Of a stretch of DNA of 64,000 nucleotides, positions 53,821 to 62,888 are shown piece by piece. Under the pieces are notes generated by a model. The model saw only the letters and a list, made by a program, of their open reading frames with translations. It searched no databases and had not been told where the DNA came from. Position 1 is the first letter of the stretch, and each line of letters opens with the position of its first letter. The DNA comes from Paracoccus liaowanqingii. GTDB lineage: Bacteria; Pseudomonadota; Alphaproteobacteria; Rhodobacterales; Rhodobacteraceae. The stretch spans positions 3,102,001-3,166,000 of the forward strand of contig NZ_CP038439.1 of assembly GCF_004683865.2 (NCBI RefSeq), in the 5' to 3' direction. The translations under genes were made by a program, and so were the position numbers.

Positions 53821-54417
53821 GAGGTCGGGCCGCCAGCGCACCACGCGCCACAGATAGGCCGCGACGATCGCCAGCACGATGGCGGTCGACAGCGGGTCGA
53901 TCCAGCCGCTGACGGCGTCATAGCCGTCCTCCAGCGCGTAGCCGGCCAAGGCCAGCCCGCCGGACCAGATGAAGCTGCCCAGGGCGGTGAAGATCAGGAA
54001 GCGCCCCGTGGGCATCCGCGCCAGTCCCGCCGGGACCGAGATCAGCGTCCGGATCGTCGGCAGGAAGCGTCCGAAGAAGACCGCGGCCCCGCCGTGGCGG
54101 GCGAACCAGCCCTGCGCGCGGGTCAGCTCGGACGGGGTCAGGGTCAGCCAGCGGCCATGCCGCGCGACCAGCAGATGCAGGCGGGCAGGCCCGTAGGCGC
54201 GGCCCAGGGCATACCAGAACCACGCGCCAAGCGTCGAGCCGATGCCCCCTGCCAGGATCGCCAGCCACAGGGGCGTGCCGCCGCGCGCGGCGTTGAAGCC
54301 CGCCAGCGGCATGATCAGTTCGGACGGGATCGGCGGGAAGACGTTTTCCAGCAGCATGAGGGCAGCGATGGCCCAAGCCCCGCCGCCCTCCAGCAATCCG
54401 GTGATCCAGTCGAACAA
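53812..54417 (-). CDS. DedA family membrane protein
   Basis: 201 residues from TTG 54417. Membrane segments lie around 10-30, 45-70, 135-160 and 175-195. The DedA core is clear: ENVFPPIPSELIMPLAG (about 24-40), LGAWFWYALGR, and FGRFLPTIRTLISVPAG with GRFLIFTALGSFIWSG. The Glu and Arg residues important for DedA function are present. The family includes lipid flippases that recycle undecaprenyl phosphate. The gene starts three bases after the asd stop. Confidence 0.9.
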   Translation of the reverse strand: MFDWITGLLEGGGAWAIAALMLLENVFPPIPSELIMPLAGFNAARGGTPLWLAILAGGIGSTLGAWFWYALGRAYGPARLHLLVARHGRWLTLTPSELTRAQGWFARHGGAAVFFGRFLPTIRTLISVPAGLARMPTGRFLIFTALGSFIWSGGLALAGYALEDGYDAVSGWIDPLSTAIVLAIVAAYLWRVVRWRPDLSD

Positions 54418-54420
54418 GGA

Positions 54421-55443
54421 TCAGCCCTTCTTCAGGCAGCGATTCCCCAGCAATTCGGCGATCTGCACGGCGTTCAGCGCCGCGCCCTTGCGCAGGTTGT
54501 CGCTGACGCACCACAGGTTCAGGCCGTTCTCGACCGTGCCGTCCTGGCGGATGCGGCTGATGAAAGTCGCGTAATCGCCCACGCATTCGATGGGCGTCAT
54601 GTAGCCGCCGGGCTCGCGCTTGTCGATCACCAGGATGCCGGGGGCCTCGCGCAGGATGTCGCGGGCCTCGTCCTCGTCCAGGAAATCCTCGAACTCGATG
54701 TTGATGGATTCCGAATGGCCGACGAAGACAGGCACCCGCACGCAGGTCGCGGTGACCTTGATCGAGGGGTCGATGATCTTCTTGGTCTCGACCACCATCT
54801 TCCATTCCTCCTTGGTCGTGCCGTCTTCCATGAAGACGTCGATCTGGGGGATGACGTTGAAGGCGATCTGCTTCTGGAACTTGTTGGGGGCCTTTTCCTG
54901 GCCGGGCACGTACATGCCCTTGGTCTGGTCCCACAGCTCGTCCATGCCGTCCTTGCCGGCGCCGCTAACGGACTGATAAGTCGAGACGACCACGCGCTTG
55001 ATGCGCGCCCGGTCGTGCAGCGGCTTCAGCGCCACCACCATCTGCGCGGTCGAGCAGTTGGGGTTGGCGATGATCATCTTGTTCTTGTAGTCGTGGATCG
55101 CCTCGGGGTTCACCTCGGGGACGATCAGCGGGATCTGCGGGTCGTAGCGATAGAGCGAGGAGTTGTCGATCACCACGCAGCCGGCGGCGGCCGCCTTGGG
55201 GGCGTGGATCTTGGTCGCGTCCGAGCCGATGGCGAACAGCGCCATGTCCCATCCGGTCCAGTCGAACTGCTCGATATCCTTGATCTTCAAAGTCTTGTTG
55301 CCGAAGCTGACCTCGGTTCCCTGGCTGCGGCGCGAGGCCAGGACGGCGATCTCGTCCACCGGGAACTGGCGCTCGGCCAGGATGTTCAGCATTTCGCGGC
55401 CCACATTGCCCGTGGCACCGGCGACGACGACTTTGTAACCCAT
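54421..55443 (-). CDS. asd: Aspartate-semialdehyde dehydrogenase
   Basis: 340 residues. NADP-binding GATGNVGREML is at 9-19; the catalytic Cys130 is in ANPNCSTAQ; later motifs include the substrate-binding region with VPVFVGHSE and the end LLGNRCLKK. Asd feeds lysine/DAP, threonine and methionine synthesis. The upstream 263 bases (55444-55706) hold its promoter and nothing else I can identify. Confidence 0.95.
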   Translation of the reverse strand: MGYKVVVAGATGNVGREMLNILAERQFPVDEIAVLASRRSQGTEVSFGNKTLKIKDIEQFDWTGWDMALFAIGSDATKIHAPKAAAAGCVVIDNSSLYRYDPQIPLIVPEVNPEAIHDYKNKMIIANPNCSTAQMVVALKPLHDRARIKRVVVSTYQSVSGAGKDGMDELWDQTKGMYVPGQEKAPNKFQKQIAFNVIPQIDVFMEDGTTKEEWKMVVETKKIIDPSIKVTATCVRVPVFVGHSESINIEFEDFLDEDEARDILREAPGILVIDKREPGGYMTPIECVGDYATFISRIRQDGTVENGLNLWCVSDNLRKGAALNAVQIAELLGNRCLKKG

Positions 55444-55706
55444 GTCGGGAAACTCCTTTGTCTGCGATCGGGGGCGTCTACCGCAATCGGGGGGTCAAGG
55501 GAAGGGTCTTGGCCCGGACCCGGCCGCGCAACGGCAGCGCGCGGTGCTTTCGGTGCCGGGCGCAACGGGGCGCATGGGGCAAGGCCGGGGGGCCAGCAAT
55601 CGCTGGGAAAACGGCCCGCACCAAGGCGGCACCGGGCAGGCACCGGATGTGCACAGGGCGTACACCGGCATCGGGCGTTGCGTGCAAGGCCCCCGCGCGC
55701 CCCGCA

Positions 55707-56393
55707 TCAGGGTCTGACGAGGCTCAGGCGGGGATCGTGGCGCAGCAGGTCCTGGACCCAGGCCGCCTCGGCGGTGAAGTCGTGGGGCACGTCGGCGACC
55801 GTGCGGCGGCCCGACAGGCTGAGGCTGGCGAAGAAGTCGAAGCCGTAAAGCGTCAGCGAGGCCAGATCGGCGCGCAGCGCCAGGTCGATCATCATCGCGC
55901 CGGTCGTGGGCGGCGCCGCCAGGCGGCCCTGCAGCTGAGCGATGTCGGCCAACGGATGCAGGTAGAAGCCCGGGCTGCGGGCGCTGTCCCAGTCCAGCCG
56001 CTTGCGCTTGGGCGACATCCACAGGATGCGGCGCGGCGACAGGCGGGCGCGGTCGGCGTCTGACAGGCGCACGGCCAGCGCCAGCCAGTCGGTGCGGGTG
56101 CCGTGGCTGGCCGGATCTGGCAAAGGCGCGCGGTTGATGCGGATGACCAGATCGGCGGCGTCGATGGCCGCGCCGTGGCGGCCCTGCGCCAGTGCCCGGG
56201 CATTGCCGATCAGCGCCACATGGCGCCCCGCCAGATCGTCCAGCAGGTCGGGCTGCGGGACCGAAAGGCCGGCCAGGGGCGCCTCGGCCCGGGCCAGGCG
56301 GGCGGCCGCGAAGCCCAGCCGGGCGGGCGACAGGTCGGGGACCAGCGCCGAGAGGCTGGATGACAGGCCGAAGGGCAGGCGCGGCGGCATCAT
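55707..56393 (-). CDS. Glycosyltransferase family 29-like (sialyltransferase-like) protein
   Basis: 228 residues from ATG 56393, overlapping the GT4 gene stop by four bases. The middle holds a pattern like the sialyltransferase L-motif: HVALIGNARALAQG, DAADLVIRINRAP (about 80-95), then a later TGAMMIDLALR and LTLYGFDFFASLSLSG. A final HDFTAEAAWVQDLL could be the small S/VS-type His region. GT29 is mainly eukaryotic; bacterial relatives are described in some alphaproteobacteria. Substrate unknown. It forms a leftward cluster with a GT4 enzyme and an MFS transporter. Confidence 0.65.
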   Translation of the reverse strand: MMPPRLPFGLSSSLSALVPDLSPARLGFAAARLARAEAPLAGLSVPQPDLLDDLAGRHVALIGNARALAQGRHGAAIDAADLVIRINRAPLPDPASHGTRTDWLALAVRLSDADRARLSPRRILWMSPKRKRLDWDSARSPGFYLHPLADIAQLQGRLAAPPTTGAMMIDLALRADLASLTLYGFDFFASLSLSGRRTVADVPHDFTAEAAWVQDLLRHDPRLSLVRP

Positions 56394-57430
56394 GGCCGGG
56401 CCAGGAGGTCGCGATAGACCTGCACCAGCGCGCGGGCCTCGCCCTCGATCGCGTGGGTCTGCGCGACATGGGCGCGGGCGGCCTGACCTGCGGCGGCGCG
56501 GCCCGAATCGTCGTCCAGCCAGCGGGCCAGCGCCGCCGTCAGCGCCGGGGCGTCGTCGATGGGGACCAGGCTGCCCGTCCGGCCGTCGCGGATCAGCGTC
56601 TCGTAGGCGCCGACGCGGGCGGCGACGGTGGGGACGGCGCAGGCGGCGGCCTCCAAGGGCGTCAGGCCGAAACCCTCCCACCGGGCGGGGGCGGCGAAGA
56701 GGTCCAGCGCCTGATAATGGCGGATCAGCTGGTCCCATGGCAGCTCGCCCAGAAAGCGGATGCGGTCGGACAGGCCCGCAGCTGTAATGCGGGCCTGCAG
56801 CTCGTCGGCGAAGGCGCGGTTGTCGGGCGTGATGCGGCCGGTGAAGATGATCTGCGCGCGGGGGCGGTCGGGCAGCAGGTCCAGCCCCGCCTGCACCAGC
56901 AGGTCGACGCCCTTCTGCGCGCGGATGCGCCCGAAGCAGCCGATCAGCAGCGCGTCGGGATCCAGCCCCAGATCGCGGCGCAGGGCGGCGCGGTCGGGGG
57001 CGGGGGTGAAGACCTGCGTGTCGACCCCGTGCAGGATGACGGTGGCGGGGCGTTCCAGATAGCTGGCCGCCTGCGGCGAGGTCGCCACCAGCGCATCCTG
57101 CTGGCGGATCAGCCAGCGGGTGAAGCCGGTGTGCCGGCGCTGGGCGGCGGACGTGAACAGCAGCCGGTAGCGCCGCCGCAGCAGGCGGCGCAGGATCAGG
57201 CCCAGGGCCATCTCCGTGTTGCGCCGCGCATGCCAGACGCGCCAGCGGTCGCGGGGCAGGGTGGCGGCGCGCCACAGCGGGATATGCGGCACCTCGGGCG
57301 GCAGGCCGGGGCCGGTGGCCGCGATGGCGATCAGGCGGGCCTGCACCGGGATCAGCCGCACCACCGTCGCCGTCACGCCCGACAGGCGGCGCTTGAGGTT
57401 GGGGGCGATCACCAGCGGCGTGTCGGTCAT
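56390..57430 (-). CDS. Glycosyltransferase family 4
   Basis: 346 residues, GT-B fold. The nucleotide-sugar site has IGCFGRIRAQKGVDLLVQA (about 190-208) and the GT4 acidic pattern RWEGFGLTPLEAAACAVPTV (about 268-287). Family enzymes transfer sugars from UDP-, GDP- or other donors with retention. Overlaps both neighbours by four bases, so the MFS gene, this gene and the GT29-like gene form one translationally coupled unit. The acceptor may be lipopolysaccharide or an exopolysaccharide. Confidence 0.9.
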   Translation of the reverse strand: MTDTPLVIAPNLKRRLSGVTATVVRLIPVQARLIAIAATGPGLPPEVPHIPLWRAATLPRDRWRVWHARRNTEMALGLILRRLLRRRYRLLFTSAAQRRHTGFTRWLIRQQDALVATSPQAASYLERPATVILHGVDTQVFTPAPDRAALRRDLGLDPDALLIGCFGRIRAQKGVDLLVQAGLDLLPDRPRAQIIFTGRITPDNRAFADELQARITAAGLSDRIRFLGELPWDQLIRHYQALDLFAAPARWEGFGLTPLEAAACAVPTVAARVGAYETLIRDGRTGSLVPIDDAPALTAALARWLDDDSGRAAAGQAARAHVAQTHAIEGEARALVQVYRDLLARP

Positions 57431-58629
57431 GCGGGGGCCTTGTCGGTTTGCGCGTCGGGCGTCAGGAAATACAGCAGGAACCCCGCGACCAGCGGGATCA
57501 GGAAGAACAGCCACAGCATAGCGAAGGCCTGCGCGGGGGGATAGGCGGCCTCGGCCGCCCGGTAGACGGGGCGCGAGGCGAACTGCATGATCCCCACCCC
57601 GCCGATCGAGACCATGTTGAGGAAGGTCATCCCGCGCCCCACCAGATGGGGGGGCAGGAAGGACCGGCCATGCGCCATCAGCAGCGGATAGGCCGAGCCG
57701 AAGAAGCCCAGCACCACCAGAAGCGCGGTGATGACCGGCAGGGGCAGGGCGGGCTGCGCGATCATCACCGCCATGACCGCGATCATCACGGCCGAGAAGA
57801 TCATCGTGGCGCGGCGCGGACCGCCCGCCAGCCGCGCGGCGGGTCCCACCGCGAAGCTGCCCGCGACCATCGCCAGCCCCATGGCCAGCGTGACGCGCCC
57901 GATCTGGGTCGCGTCGGCGCCGTGGACCTGTTCCAGCCAAGGCGCCGCCCAGAGGCCCCGGATCGCCGCCGTCACCGCATAGTTGACCGCAAACAGCGGC
58001 AGGATGAACCAGATCGCGCGCAGCCGCAGGATCTGGCCGAGGGAGCCCTGCGGATGGTCCGACCCCAGACGGGCCGGATCGCGCACGCAGGCCAGCACCA
58101 GCGCCGCCACCATCAGCGTCGCCGCGGCCAGCCCCCACAGGGTCTGGCGCCAGCCCAGCCCCTCGATCACCCAGACCAGCGGCGAGGCGCCGAGGATGTT
58201 GCCCAGGGAGCCGAAGCCCACCAGCATCCCCGCCAGCATCCCGAAGGCGGCGGGCGGATATTCGCGGGCGAAGATGTAGTAGGGTCCCATCAGCGCCGGA
58301 GAGCAGCCGATCCCCAGCAGCGTCATCGCCAGATGCAAGTGCCAGGGCGCCCCGGCCATCGCGAAGAGGATCGCGCCCCCGCATCCGCCGACCGCCAGCA
58401 GCCAGGCCACCGTGCGGCGCGGGCCGAAGCGGTCCAGGCTGGCCCCCACCGGCATCTGCATCAGCGCGAAGGCGATGAACCACAGCCCCGAGGACAGGGC
58501 CAGGTCCCCCGGCGTGGCGCCGACCTGGTCCTGCAGGACCGGGGCCAGAACCGCCAGGAAGGCGCGATAGAATTGACTGAGCATGTAGGCCAGCACGAGG
58601 CTGACCAATCCGGCCGTGACGATGGGCAT
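57427..58629 (-). CDS. MFS transporter
   Basis: 400 residues with twelve hydrophobic segments. The MFS loop motif appears as GASLDRFGPRRTVAW (about 62-76). The start ATG 58629 has GGAGGATC just upstream, a strong ribosome site. It leads the MFS-GT4-GT29-like cluster. Substrate cannot be told; relatives transport small organic anions or nucleosides. The 78 bases upstream, shared with the next gene's 3' end, must hold the promoter. Confidence 0.88.
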   Translation of the reverse strand: MPIVTAGLVSLVLAYMLSQFYRAFLAVLAPVLQDQVGATPGDLALSSGLWFIAFALMQMPVGASLDRFGPRRTVAWLLAVGGCGGAILFAMAGAPWHLHLAMTLLGIGCSPALMGPYYIFAREYPPAAFGMLAGMLVGFGSLGNILGASPLVWVIEGLGWRQTLWGLAAATLMVAALVLACVRDPARLGSDHPQGSLGQILRLRAIWFILPLFAVNYAVTAAIRGLWAAPWLEQVHGADATQIGRVTLAMGLAMVAGSFAVGPAARLAGGPRRATMIFSAVMIAVMAVMIAQPALPLPVITALLVVLGFFGSAYPLLMAHGRSFLPPHLVGRGMTFLNMVSIGGVGIMQFASRPVYRAAEAAYPPAQAFAMLWLFFLIPLVAGFLLYFLTPDAQTDKAPA

Positions 58630-58707
58630 GTGATCCTCCGTTCCCCGGCGCCACGCTGGTCCAACGGAGGGAAAGCTGCAAGACGTGCAAAACGGGGAGG
58701 GGCGGCG

Positions 58708-59217
58708 TCAGGGGGCGGTGTCGGCCTCGGTGTCCGTCTCGGGGTCGGGCTCCGGGGGCGTGTCGGCGTCGATCACGGTGCCGGGCGCGGCCTGCAGGCC
58801 GGGGGTGACGGGGGTGGTGCCGCCGCCCAACTGTTCCAGCCGCGCGATCAGGGCGGGGGCCTCGGGGCCGAGGCGGTCGCAGCTGTCGGGATCGTCGAGG
58901 ACCGAGAAGGCGGGGCGGAAATACTCGCGGTCATAGGCCAGCGGGTCCAGCCCCAGCCGCGCCCTCAGCGCGTCGGTGGTACCGTTCATCAGCTGCCATT
59001 CGGGGTCGCTGACATCGTGGTCGGGACATTCCGAGGTGATCACGTTCATCTGCGCCAGCTCGCGCGCCAGGGCCTGCGCCTCGTCGTCGGACAGGGCCGA
59101 GACGTCGGGCAGCGGCACGACCAGCCGGTCGCCCGGCACCCCGTCCTGCGCCATGGCGGGCGACAGAAGCGCGGCCGCGCAGGCCGCGGCGATCCACATG
59201 ACATTCCGGCTGTTCAT
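58708..59217 (-). CDS. Small secreted protein of unknown function
   Basis: 169 residues from ATG 59217. Signal peptide VMWIAAACAAALLSPAMA, cleavage near 23. The mature protein has two Cys (in ITSECPDHD and PDSCDRLG), and the C-terminus is Pro/Glu/Asp/Thr-rich and probably disordered. No family recognised; the core from about 40 to 130 recurs, from memory, as hypothetical proteins in Rhodobacterales. Divergent from leuB with 181 bases between. Confidence 0.65.
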   Translation of the reverse strand: MNSRNVMWIAAACAAALLSPAMAQDGVPGDRLVVPLPDVSALSDDEAQALARELAQMNVITSECPDHDVSDPEWQLMNGTTDALRARLGLDPLAYDREYFRPAFSVLDDPDSCDRLGPEAPALIARLEQLGGGTTPVTPGLQAAPGTVIDADTPPEPDPETDTEADTAP

Positions 59218-59398
59218 CGCTGTCCCCATCGTCGCCCCGGTGTTGCGCGCGAAAGGTCCGCCAGCCGCGCGTCCGGCGCAAGGCAAACTGTCGTGAGCGG
59301 TCGGCGGAGCCTTGCCGATCTTGACCGGGGCCCGGGCGGGGTCTAACCCGAACCCGCAGCCCGCGCCCCCCGCGCCGCGGGCCCCAGAAGGAGGGATC

Positions 59399-60520
59399 AT
59401 GTCCGACCGCTATTCGCTTCTCATCCTGCCCGGCGACGGGATCGGCCCCGAGGTCATGGCCGAGGTCGTCAAGGTCATCGACTGGTTTCAGGCGAACCGG
59501 GGCATGGCCTTCGACGTCAGCCACGACCTGGTCGGCGGCGCGGCCTATGACGCCCATGGCGCGCCCCTGTCGGACGCCACGATGGCACGGGCGCAGGCGG
59601 TGGATGCGGTCCTGCTGGGCGCGGTCGGCGGCCCGAAATACGACGCGCTGGACTTCGGCGTGAAGCCCGAGCGCGGCCTGCTGCGCCTGCGCAAGGAGAT
59701 GGACCTGTTCGCCAACCTGCGCCCCGCGCAATGCTTCGACGCGCTGGCCGATTTCAGCAGCCTCAAGCGCGAGGTCGTGGCCGGCCTCGACATCCTGATC
59801 GTGCGCGAGCTGACCAGCGGCATCTATTTCGGCGAGCCGCGCGGCATCCATTCCGACGACAACAACCCGGATAACGAGGGCGGCCGCGTGGGCATCAACA
59901 CGCAGCGCTATACCAGCGGAGAGATCCGCCGCGTCGCCCGGTCCGCTTTCGAGCTGGCCCGCAAGCGCGGCAACCGGGTCTGTTCGATGGAAAAGGCCAA
60001 TGTGATGGAATCGGGCATCCTGTGGCGCGAGGAGGTCACCTGGGTCCACCAGCAGGAATATCCCGACGTGGAGCTGTCGCACATGTATGCCGACAACGGC
60101 GCCATGCAGCTGGTGCGCAACCCGCGCCAGTTCGACGTGATCGTGACCGACAACCTCTTCGGCGACATCCTGTCGGATGCGGCGGCGATGCTGACGGGCA
60201 GCCTGGGGATGCTGCCCTCGGCCAGCCTGGGCGCGCCGATGGCCAATGGCCGGCCCAAGGCGCTCTACGAGCCCGTCCACGGATCGGCCCCCGACATCGC
60301 GGGCCAGGGGATGGCCAACCCGATCGCCTGCATCCTCAGCTTTGCGATGGCGCTGCGCTATTCCTTAGGGGAACTGGCCGCCGCCGACGCGCTGGAGGCG
60401 GCGGTCGAGCGGGTGCTGGCGGACGGCGTGCGCACCGCCGACCTGATGACCCCCGAGGGGGGACGGCCGGTCGGCACCGCCGAGATGGGCGACCGCATCG
60501 TCGCCGCCCTGGAGGCCTGA
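59399..60520 (+). CDS. leuB: 3-isopropylmalate dehydrogenase
   Basis: 373 residues from ATG 59399, AAGGAGGG seven bases upstream. Characteristic motifs: [17 protein letters not shown] (5-21), [23 protein letters not shown] and the metal site [14 protein letters not shown] followed by [21 protein letters not shown] sequence. LeuB catalyses the third step of leucine synthesis, using NAD. leuC and leuD are not adjacent downstream; an EamA exporter follows directly. Confidence 0.95.
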   Translation: MSDRYSLLILPGDGIGPEVMAEVVKVIDWFQANRGMAFDVSHDLVGGAAYDAHGAPLSDATMARAQAVDAVLLGAVGGPKYDALDFGVKPERGLLRLRKEMDLFANLRPAQCFDALADFSSLKREVVAGLDILIVRELTSGIYFGEPRGIHSDDNNPDNEGGRVGINTQRYTSGEIRRVARSAFELARKRGNRVCSMEKANVMESGILWREEVTWVHQQEYPDVELSHMYADNGAMQLVRNPRQFDVIVTDNLFGDILSDAAAMLTGSLGMLPSASLGAPMANGRPKALYEPVHGSAPDIAGQGMANPIACILSFAMALRYSLGELAAADALEAAVERVLADGVRTADLMTPEGGRPVGTAEMGDRIVAALEA

Positions 60521-61480
60521 TTGGCGCTGACGGGAAATCTGCGCGGGGCCCTGCTGCAGCTTGCGGCGATGGGCCTCTACGCCACGCATGACGTGGTGAT
60601 CAAGACGCTGGGCGAGACCTACCCGGCGATGCAGATCCTGTTCTTCGCCTCGCTGCTGTCCTTTCCGCTGGTCTCGATCGTGCTGATGCGCGACCCGCAG
60701 CCCGGTACCCTGCGCCCCAACAACCCGGGCTGGGTGGTCCTGCGCACGCTCTGCGCGGTGGTGGCGGGGATGGCGGGGTTCTACGCCTTCTCGACCCTGC
60801 CGCTGACGCAGGTCTATGCGATCCTCTTCACCACGCCGCTGCTGATCACCATCCTGTCGATCCCTCTCTTGGGCGAAAAGGTCGGGCTGCATCGCTGGGC
60901 CGCGGTGGTGGTGGGCCTGTCGGGCGTGCTGATCGTGCTGCGCCCCGGGGGCCAGGAGCTGCAGATGGGCCATGTCGCGGCGATGGCCGGGGCCGTGGCC
61001 AGCGCCATGGCCGCCGTCATCATCCGCCGCCTGGGCCGGGCCGAGCGGCCGATGGTGCTGATGATGTGGCCGATGCTGGGCAACTTCGTGGCCACGGGCG
61101 CGGCGCTGTCCGTCGCCTATCAGCCGATGGAGCTGGCCCACCTGGCCCTGACCGGCGTCATCGCGGCGCTGGGCCTGGCGGCCGGGTTCCTGGTCATCCT
61201 GGCCTATCGTGCCGGAGAAGCCGCCATCGTCGCGCCCATGCAGTATTCGCAGATCCTCTGGGCCACGATCTATGGCTGGTTCCTGTTCGGCGAGGGGGTG
61301 GACCCGGCCACGCTGCTGGGCGCCGGGGTGATCATCGCCTCGGGCATCTACGTCGTCTGGCGCGAGGGGCGCGGCGGCGTCTCGGCCCACCGCCCCGCGA
61401 CCAGCGCCCGCCTGCGCGCCGAGGTGGTGACCGCCCCCAAGTCGACGATCCTGCAAAGATTGTGGGCGCCCCGCCGCTGA
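60521..61480 (+). CDS. DMT (EamA) family transporter
   Basis: 319 residues. TTG start directly after the leuB stop, with GGAGG nine bases upstream inside leuB, so translation is coupled. Ten membrane segments in two EamA halves: N-terminal (about 10-140) and C-terminal (about 150-280), with IVLRPGGQELQMGH between them. Family members export amino acids, nucleobases or drugs. Placement after leuB hints at an amino-acid-related substrate but this is weak. It is followed by the tRNA-Pro promoter region. Confidence 0.85.
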   Translation: MALTGNLRGALLQLAAMGLYATHDVVIKTLGETYPAMQILFFASLLSFPLVSIVLMRDPQPGTLRPNNPGWVVLRTLCAVVAGMAGFYAFSTLPLTQVYAILFTTPLLITILSIPLLGEKVGLHRWAAVVVGLSGVLIVLRPGGQELQMGHVAAMAGAVASAMAAVIIRRLGRAERPMVLMMWPMLGNFVATGAALSVAYQPMELAHLALTGVIAALGLAAGFLVILAYRAGEAAIVAPMQYSQILWATIYGWFLFGEGVDPATLLGAGVIIASGIYVVWREGRGGVSAHRPATSARLRAEVVTAPKSTILQRLWAPRR

Positions 61481-61486
61481 GAGGGC

Positions 61487-61515
61487 TTGCATTCGCCCGC
61501 ATCTGGCGCTACCTG
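61487..61515 (+). promoter_or_regulatory. Promoter of tRNA-Pro
   Basis: TTGCAT (61487-61492), 17 bases, TACCTG (61510-61515), with the tRNA starting 14 bases later. The TTGC(A/C)...TACC pattern is usual for stable-RNA promoters of this group. Confidence 0.6.
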
Positions 61516-61528
61516 CCCGTCCTACGGT

Positions 61529-61605
61529 CGGAGCGTAGCGCAGCCTGGTAGCGCACCTGCTTCGGGAGCAGGGGGTCGGAGGTTCGAATCCTCTCGCTCC
61601 GACCA
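61529..61605 (+). tRNA. tRNA-Pro (anticodon CGG)
   Basis: 77 bases with the CCA end encoded. The acceptor stem is CGGAGCG/CGCTCCG, the D-arm GCGC...GCGC, the anticodon stem CCTGC/GCAGG with the loop TTCGGGA (anticodon CGG, reads CCG), and the T-arm GGAGG-TTCGAAT-CCTCT. A terminator hairpin follows. It marks the border between the GC-rich core and the lower-GC accessory DNA, a usual type of integration site. Confidence 0.95.
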
Positions 61606-61622
61606 TTTCCCCGGTGTTTAGG

Positions 61623-61643
61623 GGCAGATAGTTCTGCCTTTTT
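61623..61643 (+). terminator. Terminator after tRNA-Pro
   Basis: GGCAGA (61623-61628) pairs with TCTGCC (61633-61638) around a TAGT loop, followed by TTTTT. Confidence 0.85.
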
Positions 61644-61781
61644 CGTCAGGCGATTTGCCTTTTGGCGCAAACGACCCTCACAGCCATTGCATTGAAGCGG
61701 CCTGATCTCTGGCGCATACATCGGCGGAGTGTTCGGTATGTCAGCGCATGCCTTGAAGGCCGATTGAGCCTCAGTCCATAG

Positions 61782-62390
61782 ATGGCCATATGCAGACTAA
61801 TGTTTCCTGGTCCCAACCTAAGGCCTGATCGAAGAGGTGTGTTCGGGCCGGCTCGCCCTCTTGCCTGGATGATGCCCCGGGTTCTCAGTAACCGCTGGCT
61901 CGTGTCGACCTACGTGCCCGAAGACGGGAGCGGTGCGTTTGGAGCGCGAGGGCCACATGATCGGCGTTACGTTTGCGTGGATCTGGCTGACGGCGCTCAG
62001 ATTGCTGTTCGGATGATAAACGTCATGGGTTTCGATGGCTCGGTGACGCTCCGGTCCGTGCTGGATATCCGTTTGGGGACGCTGCTTCAATCAGGCTTTG
62101 TCATGAGGGTATGCGAAGGCCCTGGTTCCGTGCTTCTGACCGCGTCAGGCGGCTCGATTGCAGAAATGAGCCATGATGGATCAGCTGCAGCAACATCAGA
62201 CGTCATCCTATTTGACCTGAACGGAGGCTTTTCTCTCGATGTTCAGCACGGCTGGTTCGACACGTATGCTGACAGCTACTCACTCGTCGCCGAGGAAGGC
62301 ACCAAAGCCCTGAGGGTTGCCGACGGCTCCTCGATTAGCAGGAGCGCTCAAATCTTCAAGACATTAGTATTCTTGATCCTTCCGATCTAG
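61782..62390 (+). CDS. Unrecognised protein in the accessory region
   Basis: 202 residues from ATG 61782; the family start may be the ATG at 61869, as the first 29 residues look unstructured. From about residue 40 there are regular beta-rich segments, for example RYVCVDLADGAQIAVRMINV and CEGPGSVLLTASGG, weakly like the AIM24 fold (GPGxVxL motif). The C-terminus, FKTLVFLILPI, is hydrophobic and stops at the junction with an IS5-type remnant, so the end may be altered by that insertion. Codon use is less GC-biased than in the core. No function assigned. Confidence 0.4.
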   Translation: MAICRLMFPGPNLRPDRRGVFGPARPLAWMMPRVLSNRWLVSTYVPEDGSGAFGARGPHDRRYVCVDLADGAQIAVRMINVMGFDGSVTLRSVLDIRLGTLLQSGFVMRVCEGPGSVLLTASGGSIAEMSHDGSAAATSDVILFDLNGGFSLDVQHGWFDTYADSYSLVAEEGTKALRVADGSSISRSAQIFKTLVFLILPI

Positions 62391-62522
62391 GTCGTGTTAA
62401 CAAATACGGATTCTCATCGCTGTGGAGGCATGATTCAAGCTGGTATTTGCGATGGAGACTAGCTTGGCACGAGTCTTGATGTCGGACAAGGAGTGGGCCT
62501 TCTTTGAGCGGTTCATTACCCT
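62391..62522 (+). mobile_element. Remnant of an IS5-family insertion sequence (left end)
   Basis: A short open frame starting at ATG 62452 gives METSLARVLMSDKEWAFFERF, the N-terminus typical of IS5-family (IS427-like) transposases. After FERFI the sequence changes to unrelated codons and stops at 62560-62562. The 60 bases before the ATG begin GTCGTGTTAACAAATACGG just after a CTAG, plausibly the element's left end. The rest of the transposase is missing. Confidence 0.6.
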
Positions 62523-62558
62523 TCAAGAGAAAGCACTTAATGGAGCGGAGGACTTTCT

Positions 62559-62888
62559 TTGACTACTAAAACAGAAAAGGGCGCGACGATGATCGCTACC
62601 CAAAGATCAAAGCCCGATTTTGAGGTTAACAATGGGCCAATGTCCGTAGCCGTTCATCCTAACGGTGATCTGGTCCTATCGGGCTTAACAGGCGGTGAGC
62701 GCGGCTTGAGAATCAAGGCATCTGTCAGTCTGGATGAGGTTCTTGCGTGGCTTCCCGAAATGATCGCGAAGGCTCGCAATCATACAGGAGGAAAAGCAAA
62801 ACAGGAACTGACAGAAGCACTTCGGCAGGAGGGCTACATCGTCACAACTTCGCCGCGGGTTAAAATTAGCCCACTTCGTGGCGCATAA
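62559..62888 (+). CDS. Small protein of unknown function
   Basis: 109 residues from TTG 62559, with GGAGGA six bases upstream; ATG 62589 would give 99 residues. The middle part has alternating strands and an amphipathic helix (VAVHPNGDLVLSGLTGG, then SLDEVLAWLPEMIAKARNH), and the end is Thr/Ser-rich. It lies inside the low-GC accessory region between IS fragments. I do not recognise a family. The frame directly follows the IS5 remnant and its ribosome site lies in the bases after the breakpoint. Confidence 0.4.
   Translation: MTTKTEKGATMIATQRSKPDFEVNNGPMSVAVHPNGDLVLSGLTGGERGLRIKASVSLDEVLAWLPEMIAKARNHTGGKAKQELTEALRQEGYIVTTSPRVKISPLRGA

Noticed and set aside
55458..56063. A plus-strand frame of 201 codons upstream of asd and over the GT29-like gene
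   Set aside because: Arg/Gly/Pro/Ala-rich with no domain, and mostly antisense to the GT29-like gene.
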